From Opeltia flavorubescens (lineage: Eukaryota > Ascomycota > Lecanoromycetes > Teloschistales > Teloschistaceae), in contig KE546970.1 of NCBI GenBank assembly GCA_000442125.1, positions 124,001 through 188,000 of the forward strand: a stretch of 64,000 nt of DNA, given 5' to 3'. The notes under the pieces were generated by a model. That model saw only the letters and a program-made list of their open reading frames with translations. It was not told the DNA's origin and did not search any database. The position numbers and the translations under genes are program-made. Position 1 is the stretch's first letter. Every line of letters begins with the position of its first letter. Below, piece by piece: positions 21,758 through 33,161 of this stretch.

Positions 21758-23963
21758 CTATATAAATGCAGGTCCGCCGCTGCCTCCATGCCCTTCCCAG
21801 TTGTCTAAGCGTCGCTTTGGCTCCTTAGCTTCGTCGTCAGATGGCCTTCTTGGGGCCATTAAATTCCTAAGTTCGGGGTCTCTGGAACCGTCTTCCCATC
21901 TTTCCGATGGCTTATCATGGCTATCCTTCTCCTCCTCTTCGTCAATAGGCGGTGGACTCATAGCTCGAATCCCGTACGCGGAGAGTATACTCTTCCTTTG
22001 TGTGTCAGAATGCCAATTGCCGTCATCATACTCTGGAGGTGGCAAGGAAGGTGTCGAGTCGCCTTTAACCAGCCCAAGACGCTCCTCTTCTGTAGCCGAT
22101 TTGGTTGTCAGACCTCTAGGATCAAATTTCGAGCCAGTACCACCACCTGAGACGGGCCGAGTCGATTCACCAGTTGGGGGTCGAGTATCACTTTTACGTC
22201 TGTGAAAAACGTTCTGGAAAGAGAATTGGCGCTTAGCTGAGTGTGGAGGTGGAGTGGGAGCGAGGGTGCCATGGGATGAAGGCGCTAAACGGCGAAGTGC
22301 ATCGTGAGGCGTGTCTCGCGGAGACTCAAGACCATGCGAACGCCCAAAGGCATGCGGTGCGTCCCCTGAACCATCGAATTGTGGAGTATACGGCGAGTGA
22401 CTGGGACCTTTGTAGGGCGGTACCGTAATTTCCGTCAAAGGAACAGGATACATGGGACTTCGCACATCTGGTGTGCCAGCCCCAACATCGCTCTTTCGCC
22501 CGTAGAGTGAGCTTTGTGCGCGTCGTTTAAGGCTGTTCATGAAGCCCCCATCAAGTTTCGGTTGCTCTTCATCATCGTGATCAGGTCTCGCAGTCGATGT
22601 ATCGTCATCTTCTGGGAAATATGCCATCCCCAATGGTGGATGTAAGGTCTTTCGTCTTTGCAAGGTCTGTCCAGGCACATCAAGAAAAGTCTTTCTTCTT
22701 CTCAGACCATCCCACTCCACACGCTCGTTTTCGCGAATTGGCTCCATCTGGTCCCGCATCCTATCTTCATGAATTCTCCGTACCTCTTCTGCTTCCATCT
22801 TCTGCCTTGACATTGATAATCGACGGATGATAGCTGCCGTCCCTCTTATGGCATCGGCTTTTGGCTCCGATTCCGGCTCTTCTTGTTCCGCCACTGTCCG
22901 CACCTGATCTAAGTCACCATTAAAAACAGCAGCATCTGGAACGTCCTTCGACGATTTCGAGAGTTGCAGGAGGACTACACCAGCACATATCTGTAAAAAG
23001 CCAAGAACGACGGTAATGATCGAGTTGACGGAGCCGGCAAATCCACGAAAGAGTACAGCGGAAGTGATGATGGTGGAACTCGTGAAGAAGACGTAGTAGG
23101 TGGGAGTCACAAGGGCAGCGTTGAATATATTGAGAGCTTTCTGAAGAAACGTTAGCTCGTTTCCATTGCAAAATCGAAGCAATACTTACATTGAGATATA
23201 TTATCTCAGTCAAAAGCGTGACGATGACGAAAACGAAAAGGACGTAGAGAAACCACTGCTTAAATTGAGAACCTTCTCCCCCTCGAATCTGCGCGACCAC
23301 AGCGGAGCCAAGTCCTTGTGTTGCAACGACACTCAGGCCGCCTATGAGACTGCAGATACTTAGGTAGACCAGCATGCTCTTCTTCCCGTATCGTGGACCG
23401 ACCCAGAGAGCGATAAAGATGCAGCTGACAATTATGACCCCAGCGTAGGAGAGAAAGCCTGGCGCAATGACGAAGTGCTGCATGTCTTGTATATTGGCCA
23501 CAGCCGACTGCTCCGGTGCATTGATGACGATGACGACAGAGCCGACAATGCACATGAAACAGCCAACCTTTCCCACGAAACTGAGCCGTTCTTTCAGGAA
23601 GATAGCTGATAGAATTGTACAGATGACGACAGAGAGGGCTCCAAGAGGCGTCACCAAAACCGCATCGACAAAGGAATAGGCGACGAAGTTACAGATTTCT
23701 CCGATAATCATAAGGGTCATGCCAGTCCACCAGAAAGCATTCTTGAGGTAGCCGTAGCCTTCACCCGCTTCTTCCTTGTATTTGACATTGGCTTTGAGCA
23801 AACCCTTCTTTTTCAGCACGAATGATGTTCCAATGAAGACGCCGGATGCAATGGCCAGCGAAAGACCAACTGCCTTGTAGACTGGCGGCCGCTGTTCCTT
23901 CTGTTGTTCCCGGGCGTAGAGCTCGTGTGCTGTTGAGATAACATGGCTTGCGGTATCCATCAT
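21758..23963 (-). CDS. NIPA-type magnesium transporter with long C-terminal tail
   Basis: Exons 23963-23190 and 23140-21758 (49-nt phase-0 intron), 718 aa. The start is ATG 23963 (MMDTASHV); 23960 is an equally good adjacent ATG. Residues about 30-320 are the NIPA/DUF803 transporter: AIASGVFIGTSFVLKKKGLL, then GYGYLKNAFWWTGMTLMIIGE, VLVTPLGALSVVICTILSAIFLKERL, FSYAG-like spans, and NAALVTPTYYVFFTSSTI in exon 2, which completes the conserved core. The family moves Mg2+ across plasma or endosomal membranes. The remaining roughly 400 residues are predicted disordered, with many Ser/Pro, Arg-Arg-Lys-Ser/Thr sites (RRKTF, RRKTL, RRKSD) typical of basophilic kinase targets, and acidic runs. Family cores are about 350-450 aa, so the tail is unusually long but common in filamentous ascomycetes. 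Confidence 0.93.
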
Positions 23964-24968
23964 TTGGCAAGTCGGGAGTGCTGACGGAGAAAGGAAGCGA
24001 AGACTGCTTAGCCGGCCACTTTGGGATGACCGAAGAATCCGCGATGGCAATTGTGATGCAGAAGTATAGATGTGTTGATGATTCAGTGTGGAAAGGAGTT
24101 TGCTGAGCTCGACGTTATTGGACAGACATTGAGTTGAAAAGATCCGACTATTTGTGGAGGGATGGGCTTCTGGTATTGTTTTCTATCTTGACTCGTCGCT
24201 GTTCTGTGTGACAGCTTGTCTGACTTGCGTTGTTTATCATCAATTGTAAGATCTCTCCAGTATGGGTATCATAAATCAGAAAGGCTGATGCTGTAGAGCA
24301 CAAGGCTAAGGTGCTTGAGATGGTGTACGTCGACCAGGCAGTGCTTGGAAGCAATGAGTCAAGGAATGTGATAGGTGACGGTCATGGATAAGTAGAAAGG
24401 GGGTAGGACGATAGGATGAGAGCGCATAGCATAAGAGCAGGAGGGACGAAGCACTGTGTGTGTGAACGAGACGGCGTAGTAGTGGATGGATTGGCTAGCG
24501 CATGAGGTTCTTGTTTGGAGCAAGCGCCCTGATCGGCAGTGGCGATGTCGCCTCCGCTGGCGTGGCCCCGGCAACCACACTTCCCCATTCGGATTCACTG
24601 CAGATGGAAGTCTCGAACCAATCTAATTATATCTTATCTTGCATTCAATCAATTATCGTATCTAAAGCCCCTATTCACAATGAAAAAGCCCACTGTTTAG
24701 ATGACTTGACACCATCTCGATTCATTTCAGTTGCTATTATATCACCAGCCACAATTGGGCCTCCAAGCAATCATCATTCCATAAGCTGGGATATATGACC
24801 ATTAACGCTCGCATATTTCATCAAAAGCGTATATCATGACCGTGACTGTATAAACTCCAGGCGCCTGGATATCTTCTGGCCACGTCCCATTGCCTTCCTC
24901 TCACAACACCATGATCCGAACATGGAAAGGAACAAACCCCGGCAAGAATTGACAAGAGGTAGAGGTTA
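23964..24968. other. intergenic, no gene seen
   Basis: This lies upstream of the NIPA gene and downstream of the patatin-like gene, both on the minus strand. Only short open frames without domains are present. I saw no repeat. Confidence 0.5.
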
Positions 24969-26853
24969 TCACCTCTGAATGAATTGTGGCTTTCTTGCCA
25001 TGTTGACTGTAGGTGGAGGCCCATCGGTATCGGGATAAGGCAATGGCGCATTATTATTTATTCTGTGGGGCATTGTATGCCGTCGAGGATCGTCATAGTA
25101 CTGTATGGGCGTCTTGGGAGGTAGTGGCGGAGGTACTGAGTCAAAACTCCTTCTTGAGACATCCTCATATTGCCTGTCGGACCCGTAGAATTCGCTACTG
25201 GGGCGAAATGAGCTATCCTCGGACATCCTTGGTGTAAAGTCCACCACCTGTGGAGCTTCATCCGATGATATGATGCTGAATTTCTCCTCTGGGTTGACTA
25301 TTTGCTCAAGTGGGTGCGGATATGCTGCTGGATACTGTGGTCCCGGCTTGCTCAGGGGTCTTGGATACAAAGAAGGCGGTCCTTCCCCTGGTAGTTCAAC
25401 AGCGTTGGGACTTGGTGCCGCAGGATGGTATGCCGGGGCGCTCTCCTCGTATATGGCTGTCTGGGGTGGCGCAGCATACGGATCACGCCCTTCTATTTGA
25501 CACTGGATTTCCCACATTCGTTCGGCGGCATTGGCTAGTGCATCCCGGGTTGCAGGGAGATGAAGGTACCCTGTTGTACTCCCCTCCATCAAATCAATAT
25601 CCTTATAGCTATTCATCCCAAATTCTCCAACGCCTTTTTCCACGTTGAGTCGTAAGTAATGATCAGGATTCACTCCTCTTAGCGCGAGGTATCCGCTTCT
25701 TTTCTCACGAGGATCGTTGATCATCTCCAGGTGGGTCGAATTACAGCCGTCAATCTTGTTGTTAAGGCGCCTGCGTGCTTCAGCTAGATCCCCGGCCATA
25801 CCTTCCCACCACTGTCGATTGTTATCTGTGTCCTTCTTCTCCCGTAAGCCACAGCCTATGCTGAGGAAAAATCCGACTTCCCTCCCTGGCCACTCATTCA
25901 GCACCGCTTCGTCGAGGATTTCACGGGACGGATTAAAATGTCCCGTTCCTTGGTCCTGGAAAACCGATGTTCCAATTTGAATGGGTTTGAAAGCGAATCC
26001 CGTGGCGCAAGTCGCGCGTCCTGCTTGCCAGATCGTACTGTTTGGCTCTATCGTTCGTTCATTTTGTGAGGGATAGGACCTCAGGAGGACGGTTATACCG
26101 CCACGGGCACCTTTCATGACGGCAGTGACGGCCCTTCTCCAAGTCAGCCTTACAGTCGAGGAATATGTCGATGAACTCACGTTTTAGTTCGATGCTTCCT
26201 TGAATCATACATGAGCGCGTTGGGATTACCCAGGCTTGTGATGCTTTGAGAGCCAGGATGACCTCCATAGTTCGATAGGGAGGAACGCCGTCGGGGAAGA
26301 GTTGTCCTATAGCTTGCCATACTTCCAGCTCTAACAGGACTTCCGGGAGGGCCGTGAATTGTGTCTCTCTTCTGGTGCTCGTATTCTTGGACACATGCTC
26401 GAATAGCATCTTCCAACTTAGAAGCCTTGAAAAGAGTTGATCGGTAGGGCAATCCAGCGATTGTTTTGTCCGATTCAAACACGACCTGAGTCATTTCTTT
26501 GAAGATCTCTTTGCACTGCCCAAGAGTCATGCGCAGACGACCTAGCATTATAGCGATGAGGCCTCCGGTTCCCGTACCCCCTATGAGATCGAAATAGTCG
26601 CATGGCCTGATCTTGTCGGAGTGTTTTGGAGGCTCTTCTTGACATAGGCTTGCGACGCGTTGCATGAAATCCTCGAGCAACAAAAGCGAGGAATAACCTC
26701 TGACACCACCTCCATCTATAGCGCCTGAAGTCAGCCCGCCCAGTTCATAGAGTTGGAGATAAGCTCACCAAATGAGAGGATGCGCAGAGGTGGCCCTCGA
26801 TTCTTCAGGGTATTTCCTCTGCGTATACTGCTGGGCGTTATAGGTGAATCCAT
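24969..26853 (-). CDS. patatin-like phospholipase family protein, apparent loss of catalytic serine
   Basis: Exons 26853-26769, 26715-26181 and 26136-24969 (introns 53 and 44 nt), 595 aa. The oxyanion-hole motif DGGGVRG (residues 29-35) is split by intron 1 and restored exactly. The nucleophile elbow, normally GxSxG, reads GGTGTGG at about residues 74-80: the codon at 26572-26570 is GGA (Gly) where Ser is expected. The dyad Asp may be that of FQDQGTGHFNP, in the place of the usual DGG/A motif. Fungal relatives hydrolyse acyl chains of phospholipids or glycerolipids. After residue 450 comes a Pro-rich, disordered tail (PPPLPPKTP, TPRMSEDSSF) of about 150 residues. Sequence suggests a non-catalytic or altered member, unless another Ser acts. 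The frame is intact throughout, so it is not an obvious pseudogene. Confidence 0.85.
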
Positions 26854-28218
26854 GCTTCCAGCACTTCGGGACTCCAGTTGCGATTCAGGCTGCGAAGCAA
26901 ACAGCGTTCGGATTGTGGGGCTCTTTGGAATTATGATAGTCTCTTATGCTCGTATTCTGCTTCTTTTCGGCCGCGGTACCGAGTATCAGGTCTTTGAGGT
27001 ACAAGGAAAGGTAAATCGCAAAGTAGCCTCGGTCAATGATCGTCGACCCAAGCGGCTCCTCCAGCAGTAGGTGCGGATAGCTGTGCGTGCGGGGACTAGT
27101 GATAAGTGGTCACGGTGACAGGGACCCAAATCGGTAGGTACCTAGCTTCTTCAAGATATCGATTCGACTTCGGAGCACGGTCGGTCATATGTCGCAGAAC
27201 AGATAGGTATGAGATTTGAAGAAGCTTCTGCTTTGGAGGGAGAATCTTACGGGGTCGCCAAGGCGTACCCAGTCTCGGCGATGACGTGGTACGAGCAAAA
27301 TGAATGAGGAAGGTGTGGCTGTGTTTGCCCGATTTGAAGACATGACTGTTCCTTTCAGCTGCTCTCATGTTGACGATCACCTGACCTATAGAACCGGTCT
27401 CCGGTGTCGTTGTCTCTTTTTATGTTGGTATCGAAGCTGAACAATCTCTTTCTAGAGAATATACCTTGCCAGAGAAAAGAAAGGCAGGCAAGAAATTATA
27501 CGAACGCCCACGAGATGTTAAATCAATTTTGATAGCAAAATGATCTCGTATAGGAAAAATTATTTGACCAACGCAGTGTGCTTTATTTCCTTTCAACTCA
27601 CATCGTTGGCTATTTACTGTTTTTTTCCGCACGGTTCAGCAGTCTTCGTACATGAATCTTCTACCTCCCACATGGAAAACCTCCCAGATATACTCAACGG
27701 CAACTTGTCTTGAACCTCGTGGTAGATCACTCATGTAAAGCAAACGAATTCATGTGTGGTGATCTACTTTATTCACATTCGTGTATATGCAGGTGCTCGT
27801 GGTACGAGAGATCCATATCATGATTTCGATAGTTCGACAGCAACACAAGCCAAACCCATCCGTATCGAGGCATTCCCTTTCCTCCATCTTGAAACTCTTT
27901 GTAGGTATCGAAGAAATACATTCGCACTTAACAGCTCCCAGTCCTTGGCTCGACCATGCCACAGTACAATCGAACGGTCCTGGGTCACCTTCGACAACAA
28001 TACTTGATGTCGTAGCAGTTGTGATAGTATTGTTGTTTCACTCGCATACCCGAAACATTGTCGAGACATGTCGTTGAAATTAGAATTACGTTCCCGAGGT
28101 GAAGTTACACGATGTGTAACATTATCAGCCGCTGTAGCCACCACACACGATGCATATTTTATCGGCTTTCTTCCCCCAATAAGCATAGCATGACGATCCC
28201 GATCTCGTGCTTTGCGCA
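26854..28218. other. intergenic, no convincing gene
   Basis: A 133-codon minus-strand frame (28219-27818) overlaps the end of the CinA gene and has no domain or supporting splice signal. The rest is moderately AT-rich with no coding signal. It should include the promoter of the patatin-like gene. Confidence 0.5.
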
Positions 28219-28990
28219 TCAGATCTTCCCTTCTGTCGGACCTTTCTTACTCTGTAGAATTACTCCCTTCAACAGCTCGAGACCCAGCCTCGCAAACTCC
28301 ACCATGTTTTTCTCCCGATCGCCACCCATGCCTGTGACTTGCTCGTCTGTCATGATCCCATCCTCGCTTGCGACTGCAAGAGCAACAAAGTCACTGTAGA
28401 GTCTCTTAGTAGTTGCAGACTTCTTCCTCCCTTCTGGCTGGGGTCGGGTTGAGCTTACGGTGTTCTCTCCCTGCTGCTACCACTGGCTCCCGGACCAGCT
28501 ATCCCACTTTCACACAGACAATACGTCGACCCGAGCTTCTCTCTCACATTCTTTGCTAGCCCGCTAACCACGTCTTTATTTGGCCCATGATAATTCTTCT
28601 TCGTATCCTCCGTCCATCCTGCAAACTGGATTCTCGATTCAAGCGTGTACAGGGTCAATCCCCCTTTGTAGTATTTGCTGGCACCTGGCACGGAGAGAAG
28701 CGATGCAGAGATGATACCGCCAGCCGCCTTAATGCCACGTGAGCAGGCGTCATTCAAGGCGAAGGAAGAAAGCGGAGAGAGCTAACAGTTTCGGCGATGG
28801 AGATGGTTTCATTTCGTGAAGATAGCAGTTGGGCGACTTCGTTAAGGACGGGACGTATGGATGAAGGCGGGAAGTCGGAAGCCATGGTGGTCACGGAGAG
28901 CTTGAACTGGTGGAGGCACCCTATTCTCCGAGCAATATTAAAAGAAGATCTACGTACCAATGCTGCACGCCCAATTGATAGAAGCAGCAT
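28219..28990 (-). CDS. CinA C-terminal domain protein (NMN amidohydrolase-like)
   Basis: Exons 28990-28787, 28727-28459 and 28393-28219 (introns 59 and 65 nt), 215 aa from ATG 28990. Bacterial CinA/PncC deamidates nicotinamide mononucleotide to nicotinate mononucleotide in pyridine nucleotide recycling. The CinA-C core is plain: ETISIAETAAGGIISASLLSVPGASKYYKGGLTLYT, where the loop is normally ES(C)TGG, then CESGIAGPGASGS near the active site and FVALAVASEDG. In this copy the usual Cys/Thr-Gly-Gly reads Ala-Ala-Gly-Gly. The first 35 residues are basic and amphipathic (IGRAALVRRSSFNIARRIG), like a mitochondrial presequence; a second ATG at 28885 would give a 180-aa form without it. A dual-located product is possible but unproven. 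Confidence 0.88.
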
Positions 28991-29340
28991 CTACAACTCA
29001 TGATCGACCACAAAATCATGCGTCAATCACTGCTTAGGTCATCGGTCCTCCGTCTCTCTGTACATTTGCACCTTCCATTTTAGAGAAAAGGCTTGGCATA
29101 TGCACGTCATTTCGACCCAATCAGCGTCCAGCTTTCGAGCTCTCCAATCTATCAACTTCCCGCTTGCAGAAACTCACATTGGCTTGAGATGCTAATCTTA
29201 TAGACTAAATCTTGAGACAGAGATAGAGGCCGCCTACGTCATGTCAATCTCGCGCGGTTCACGTTGGCCCTTGACCATGGATCAGTGCTCCGTCACCTTT
29301 ACATTCAACCACCTCAATCGATTTGGACGACAAGAACAAA
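28991..29340. other. divergent promoter region between CinA-like and MFS genes
   Basis: A 350-bp spacer between divergently transcribed genes. No gene is visible. An ATG at 29277 opens a short frame out of phase with the MFS start and could act as an upstream start on that transcript. Confidence 0.45.
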
Positions 29341-31300
29341 ATGGCGATCGAAGAAAAGATGGCATACATTCCAGATATGGAGAAAGACCTAGCTTCCGAA
29401 GATCGCCGTCGCAGCGTTCCGGACAGGGTAGCAAGACATGCCAATGATGCCGATGAGGCAATGAAAGCATTTGCCGGTCATGAAGGCGACATTCTAGAGC
29501 TAGATGAAGCAACAAGCAAGAGACTGCTAAGGAAAATTGACCTCCACTTGATGCCAGTCAGATCTCCATCAATTATGTGTATTGCAAAGCATGAACTCAT
29601 GATATACAGCTCATGTGCGTCATCTATGGCCTCAATTATCTCGACAGTAAGATTTCATCCTCCGATATGAGCAGACGAGGCATTGACATACGTTAGAGAC
29701 GACTTTATCTTATGCAAGCGTCATGAACATGAAGAAGGACATCAATTTAAAAGGCGATGAATACCAATGGCTTGGTAGCATGTTCTACTTTGGTCAGTCG
29801 AATTCCACATCAAATACTACAACCTCAGGCGGGCTCTTGCTTCAAACGAGGCAAGATTGGATACGGTAATCAGCTAACATGTCAAAAGGATATCTTGCAT
29901 GGGAGTATCCTACAAATCGGTTGTTGCAAAGACTGCCACTTGCGAAGTACTCTTCATTCTGTATGATCATGTGGGGCCTTGTTCTATGCTGCATGGCTGG
30001 TATCAAGAATTACTCTGGCGGTCTCGCTGTTCGGTTCTTTCTTGGAGTTTTTGAAGCTGCAGTCACCCCTGGCTTTGCTCTCTTCACGTCACAGGTAATC
30101 TCTCCACGTTCTGGAGTCTTACCAAGGCTAACGCCTGCCTTTCAATAGTGGTACACAAAGAAAGAGCAAGGTACCAGGGTTGGCATTTGGTTCAGCTTCA
30201 ATGGATGGGCACAGATCTTTGGCGGTTTTCTGGCCTATGGAATTGCCAAAGGCGCCCGCCTGCACGGATCGACTATTGCCCCGTGGAAGATTGTCTTTCT
30301 TGCCACAGGCTTACTCACTATGACAATCGGCGTGCTCTTCCTGATCTTCATGCCCGATAATCAACTCAATGCACGCTGGCTCAGCCCCCGTGACCGCAAA
30401 CTGGCGATTGAACGAGTGAGAATCAATCAACAAGGGATTGGCAACAAGCACTTCAAAGCATATCAGCTCAAAGAGGCGCTCCTTGATCCTCTTACTTGGG
30501 CTTTCGCATTCTATAGCTTGACAGGCGACATACCCAACGGAGGCATCAGTAACTTTTTCAGCCAACTCATCGTTTCTTTTGGATATACACCGGAACAGAG
30601 TCTGCTCTATGGGACTCCAGGGGGGGCCATCGAAGTCGTAACCTTAATAGCCTGCGGGTATCTTGGTGATCGCTATGGTAACAGGCTTCTTATCAGCAGC
30701 TCCGGCTTGATCTTGTCTATACTGGGCATGCTCCTCATCGTGGCCCTGCCCCTTTCGAACAATACCGGTCGTCTGATCGGGTACTACCTTACTCAGGCTA
30801 GCCCTACAGCATTCGTAGCATTGCTTTCTTTGATTGCTACGAATGTAGCGGGGTATACAAAAAAAACCACCGTCGCTGCCATCTATCTAATCGGATATTG
30901 CGCCGGCAATATCATTGGTCTGCACTGCCAAGCTTCGATGTATCGAATCCAAAGCTAATACCTTCTGCAGGTCCCCAAACCTTTCGGCCAAAAGATGCGC
31001 CTCGTTATGTTCCTGCCGGTAAGTCTATCGCTATCGGAACGAGATCGTTCTAATCCAAGCAGAAATCACTATCATCTGCTGCTGGGCGGCATGCTTTTGT
31101 GACTTGATTTTCATATACTGGTATTGCAAGCACCAGAACAAGAAAAAGGCTGCAATCAGAGCAAGCCCAGACTACATGAAGCTTGAAAACCAGGAGTGGT
31201 TAGACTTGACCGATAAGTACGTGTGCTCATCTATCCATTTGGACAATGTTGACATGCAGCTGTCTTTAGGGAGAACCCAGAATTCGTATATACACTATAG
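29341..31300 (+). CDS. MFS transporter, Dal5/anion:cation symporter type (eight exons)
   Basis: Exons 29341-29556, 29610-29646, 29697-29792, 29889-30094, 30149-30917, 30971-31018, 31063-31216 and 31270-31300, 518 aa. Each junction rebuilds a family motif: VIYGLNYLDKTTLSYASV across exons 2-3, GSMFYFGYLAWEYPTNRLLQ across 3-4, FLGVFEAAVTPGFALFTSQWYTKKEQ across 4-5, NIIGPQTFRPKDAPRYVPAE across 5-7. Twelve membrane spans follow a 70-residue charged N-tail. The second exon is only 37 nt. Family members import organic anions (allantoate, pantothenate, vitamin precursors, small aromatic acids). It belongs to the same family as the carrier at 12423-14092 but has a very different intron pattern, so the two are not a recent duplication. 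It is divergent from the CinA-like gene. Confidence 0.93.
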
Positions 31301-33161
31301 CTGTGTTCTATGCTTCATGCAAAATAAAGGAACGATCGTCCACAGCTCTGTTATTCAACTAACAAACATTTCACCTTCAAAAAAAAACCACGAATGCACG
31401 GCCAATCAAATAGGCCGCAATAAGTTCACGAATCCTAATTTGGCATCGTGTATTCCCAAGATATGCTTTTACTCTAAATATCAAAATTCATCTGGGACAA
31501 ACCAGCATAGCTGAGGAGACAAACCTTAACGAAGCTCAGCTCGATGCAGGGACCTCAATGCAGGTACATGTGGAAGCGAGCTTCTCGAAGACCCAGCGAT
31601 ATCCGCATGTGAAACACAGTAAGCAGGACCATGTAGAACCCTTCCGGGTGCTTCCGTGAAACCTCGCGTAACATATGAATTCTCACCAGAGCTTGTCTTC
31701 TCGAACAGCCTGGAAGAGTACCAAAGGAAGAAATGCATGGCGGTGGTGACCAGATTTTTCGATGTCTTTCCCCACTCAGGCGGTGGTCTAGATACAAGCC
31801 CACAAAAGGCACAAGCCTACAAAATTTCATAACGAAGTCATACCATAACGGTTACAGCTATGTCATGCATGGAAGCTAGTATCGAACGTTCTTCTAGAAT
31901 CTCGGCTAGGTGGGGCCAGACAACACAACCACACTCGACGCGAGATCCAGCTACTCGTACCTTCTCCACCGTTCAACAGCCCCACTAACAAAAACGCCGT
32001 GCAACCAGCCAGCATCCAACGGTCGACTTTTTGCCACTGATCTTACTACAACAATACGCAGACCGCTTCTCATGTACTGGTCAGACCAAAATGAAAGTGC
32101 TGAAAATAATTTAAAGTCTTTCAATCATCGTGATTGGAAGACTCATTGGTAGAAGGCAAGTGCGAGTGAGGTCAGATGAATGGTGGAAAGCCAAGTCCAA
32201 AGGGCTGGTTACTCTCGGCAGGATCAGCTAGAATCAGATCCGGCAAGGATGCACGAGAGCGGCAAGGCGCGTGACTTGGGACAGGAGCTGGCATTGCGAC
32301 GATCCAATGCCGAATGCCGACGTTTGCCATGTCGAACCATGGACTAAATCATGTGAAAGTCATGTGTCAATGCCTCGACGCTTTGAGGCATGAACGCATT
32401 GTTGTGTTCATGGATACTCACTTCGCTTCCCGGTCAATGGAAGATTATGAGGATGCCTATCTGGAGAAAGACATGGTGCATTTGCATGTCTATTTCCATC
32501 TGGCCGAATATACGAGAGTAAGCAAACAATTGACAATCATTGGGTTGCATTCAGATAATGCAGTGGCACTTCAACATGGATGCCCTGGTCATATGCAAGC
32601 ATCACCAAGCACATTAGACATTGTGGTTGGTACAGTCCATTTCCCCTCCTCATCCAATGAATGAGGGCGAGATCAACAGCTCATCCGAAAACAGGCGCTG
32701 TTCCGGCGCGATGATTGGATGGTGGCGGGTGGATGCAGTTAAAAGGCCGAGTTGTGGGGTAGTGGACAGTTAGACCCGAGAATGAGGAGAGAGGATGGGG
32801 TGATGGACGCTGAGCGAAGATGTTGATCCCTGCTACCATTCTTCGCATTCTTCGTTGCAGCACATGACGACCGATCACTAACCTCTTTTGGATCTAGTGG
32901 CTGCAACTGCACGGTCCACCCGCCCATTCAAAGCTCGACCAGCCAATCGTTAGCTCCTCATACCTGATGTTACGGGGAATTAAATAAATACAGACCTCTA
33001 CCCCCAACCATCACTGTGCTTTCTGAGTCCTCCTTCTTGAACTTGTTACACAGGTCAGTTCCAAAACTTTGATTGTTTTGGACTTCAACCCTACTGGCCT
33101 GCCATCGCTACAGGAAGACCATAGCCAACTTATAGCTCTGACTACAAATACCCCAGTCATC
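31301..33161. other. intergenic, no convincing gene
   Basis: A 116-codon + strand frame (32314-32664) starts with ATG but has no recognisable domain. The right end probably holds the promoter of the hexose transporter, with an AT-rich TATA-like stretch at about 32982-32993. Nothing else is supportable. Confidence 0.5.

Noticed and set aside
27818-28219. 133-codon minus-strand frame beyond the CinA-like gene
   Set aside because: The CinA domain ends cleanly at 28219 and the frame has no domain or good upstream splice site.
32314-32664. 116-codon plus-strand ATG frame
   Set aside because: No recognisable family and no supporting introns; sits in a long intergenic region.
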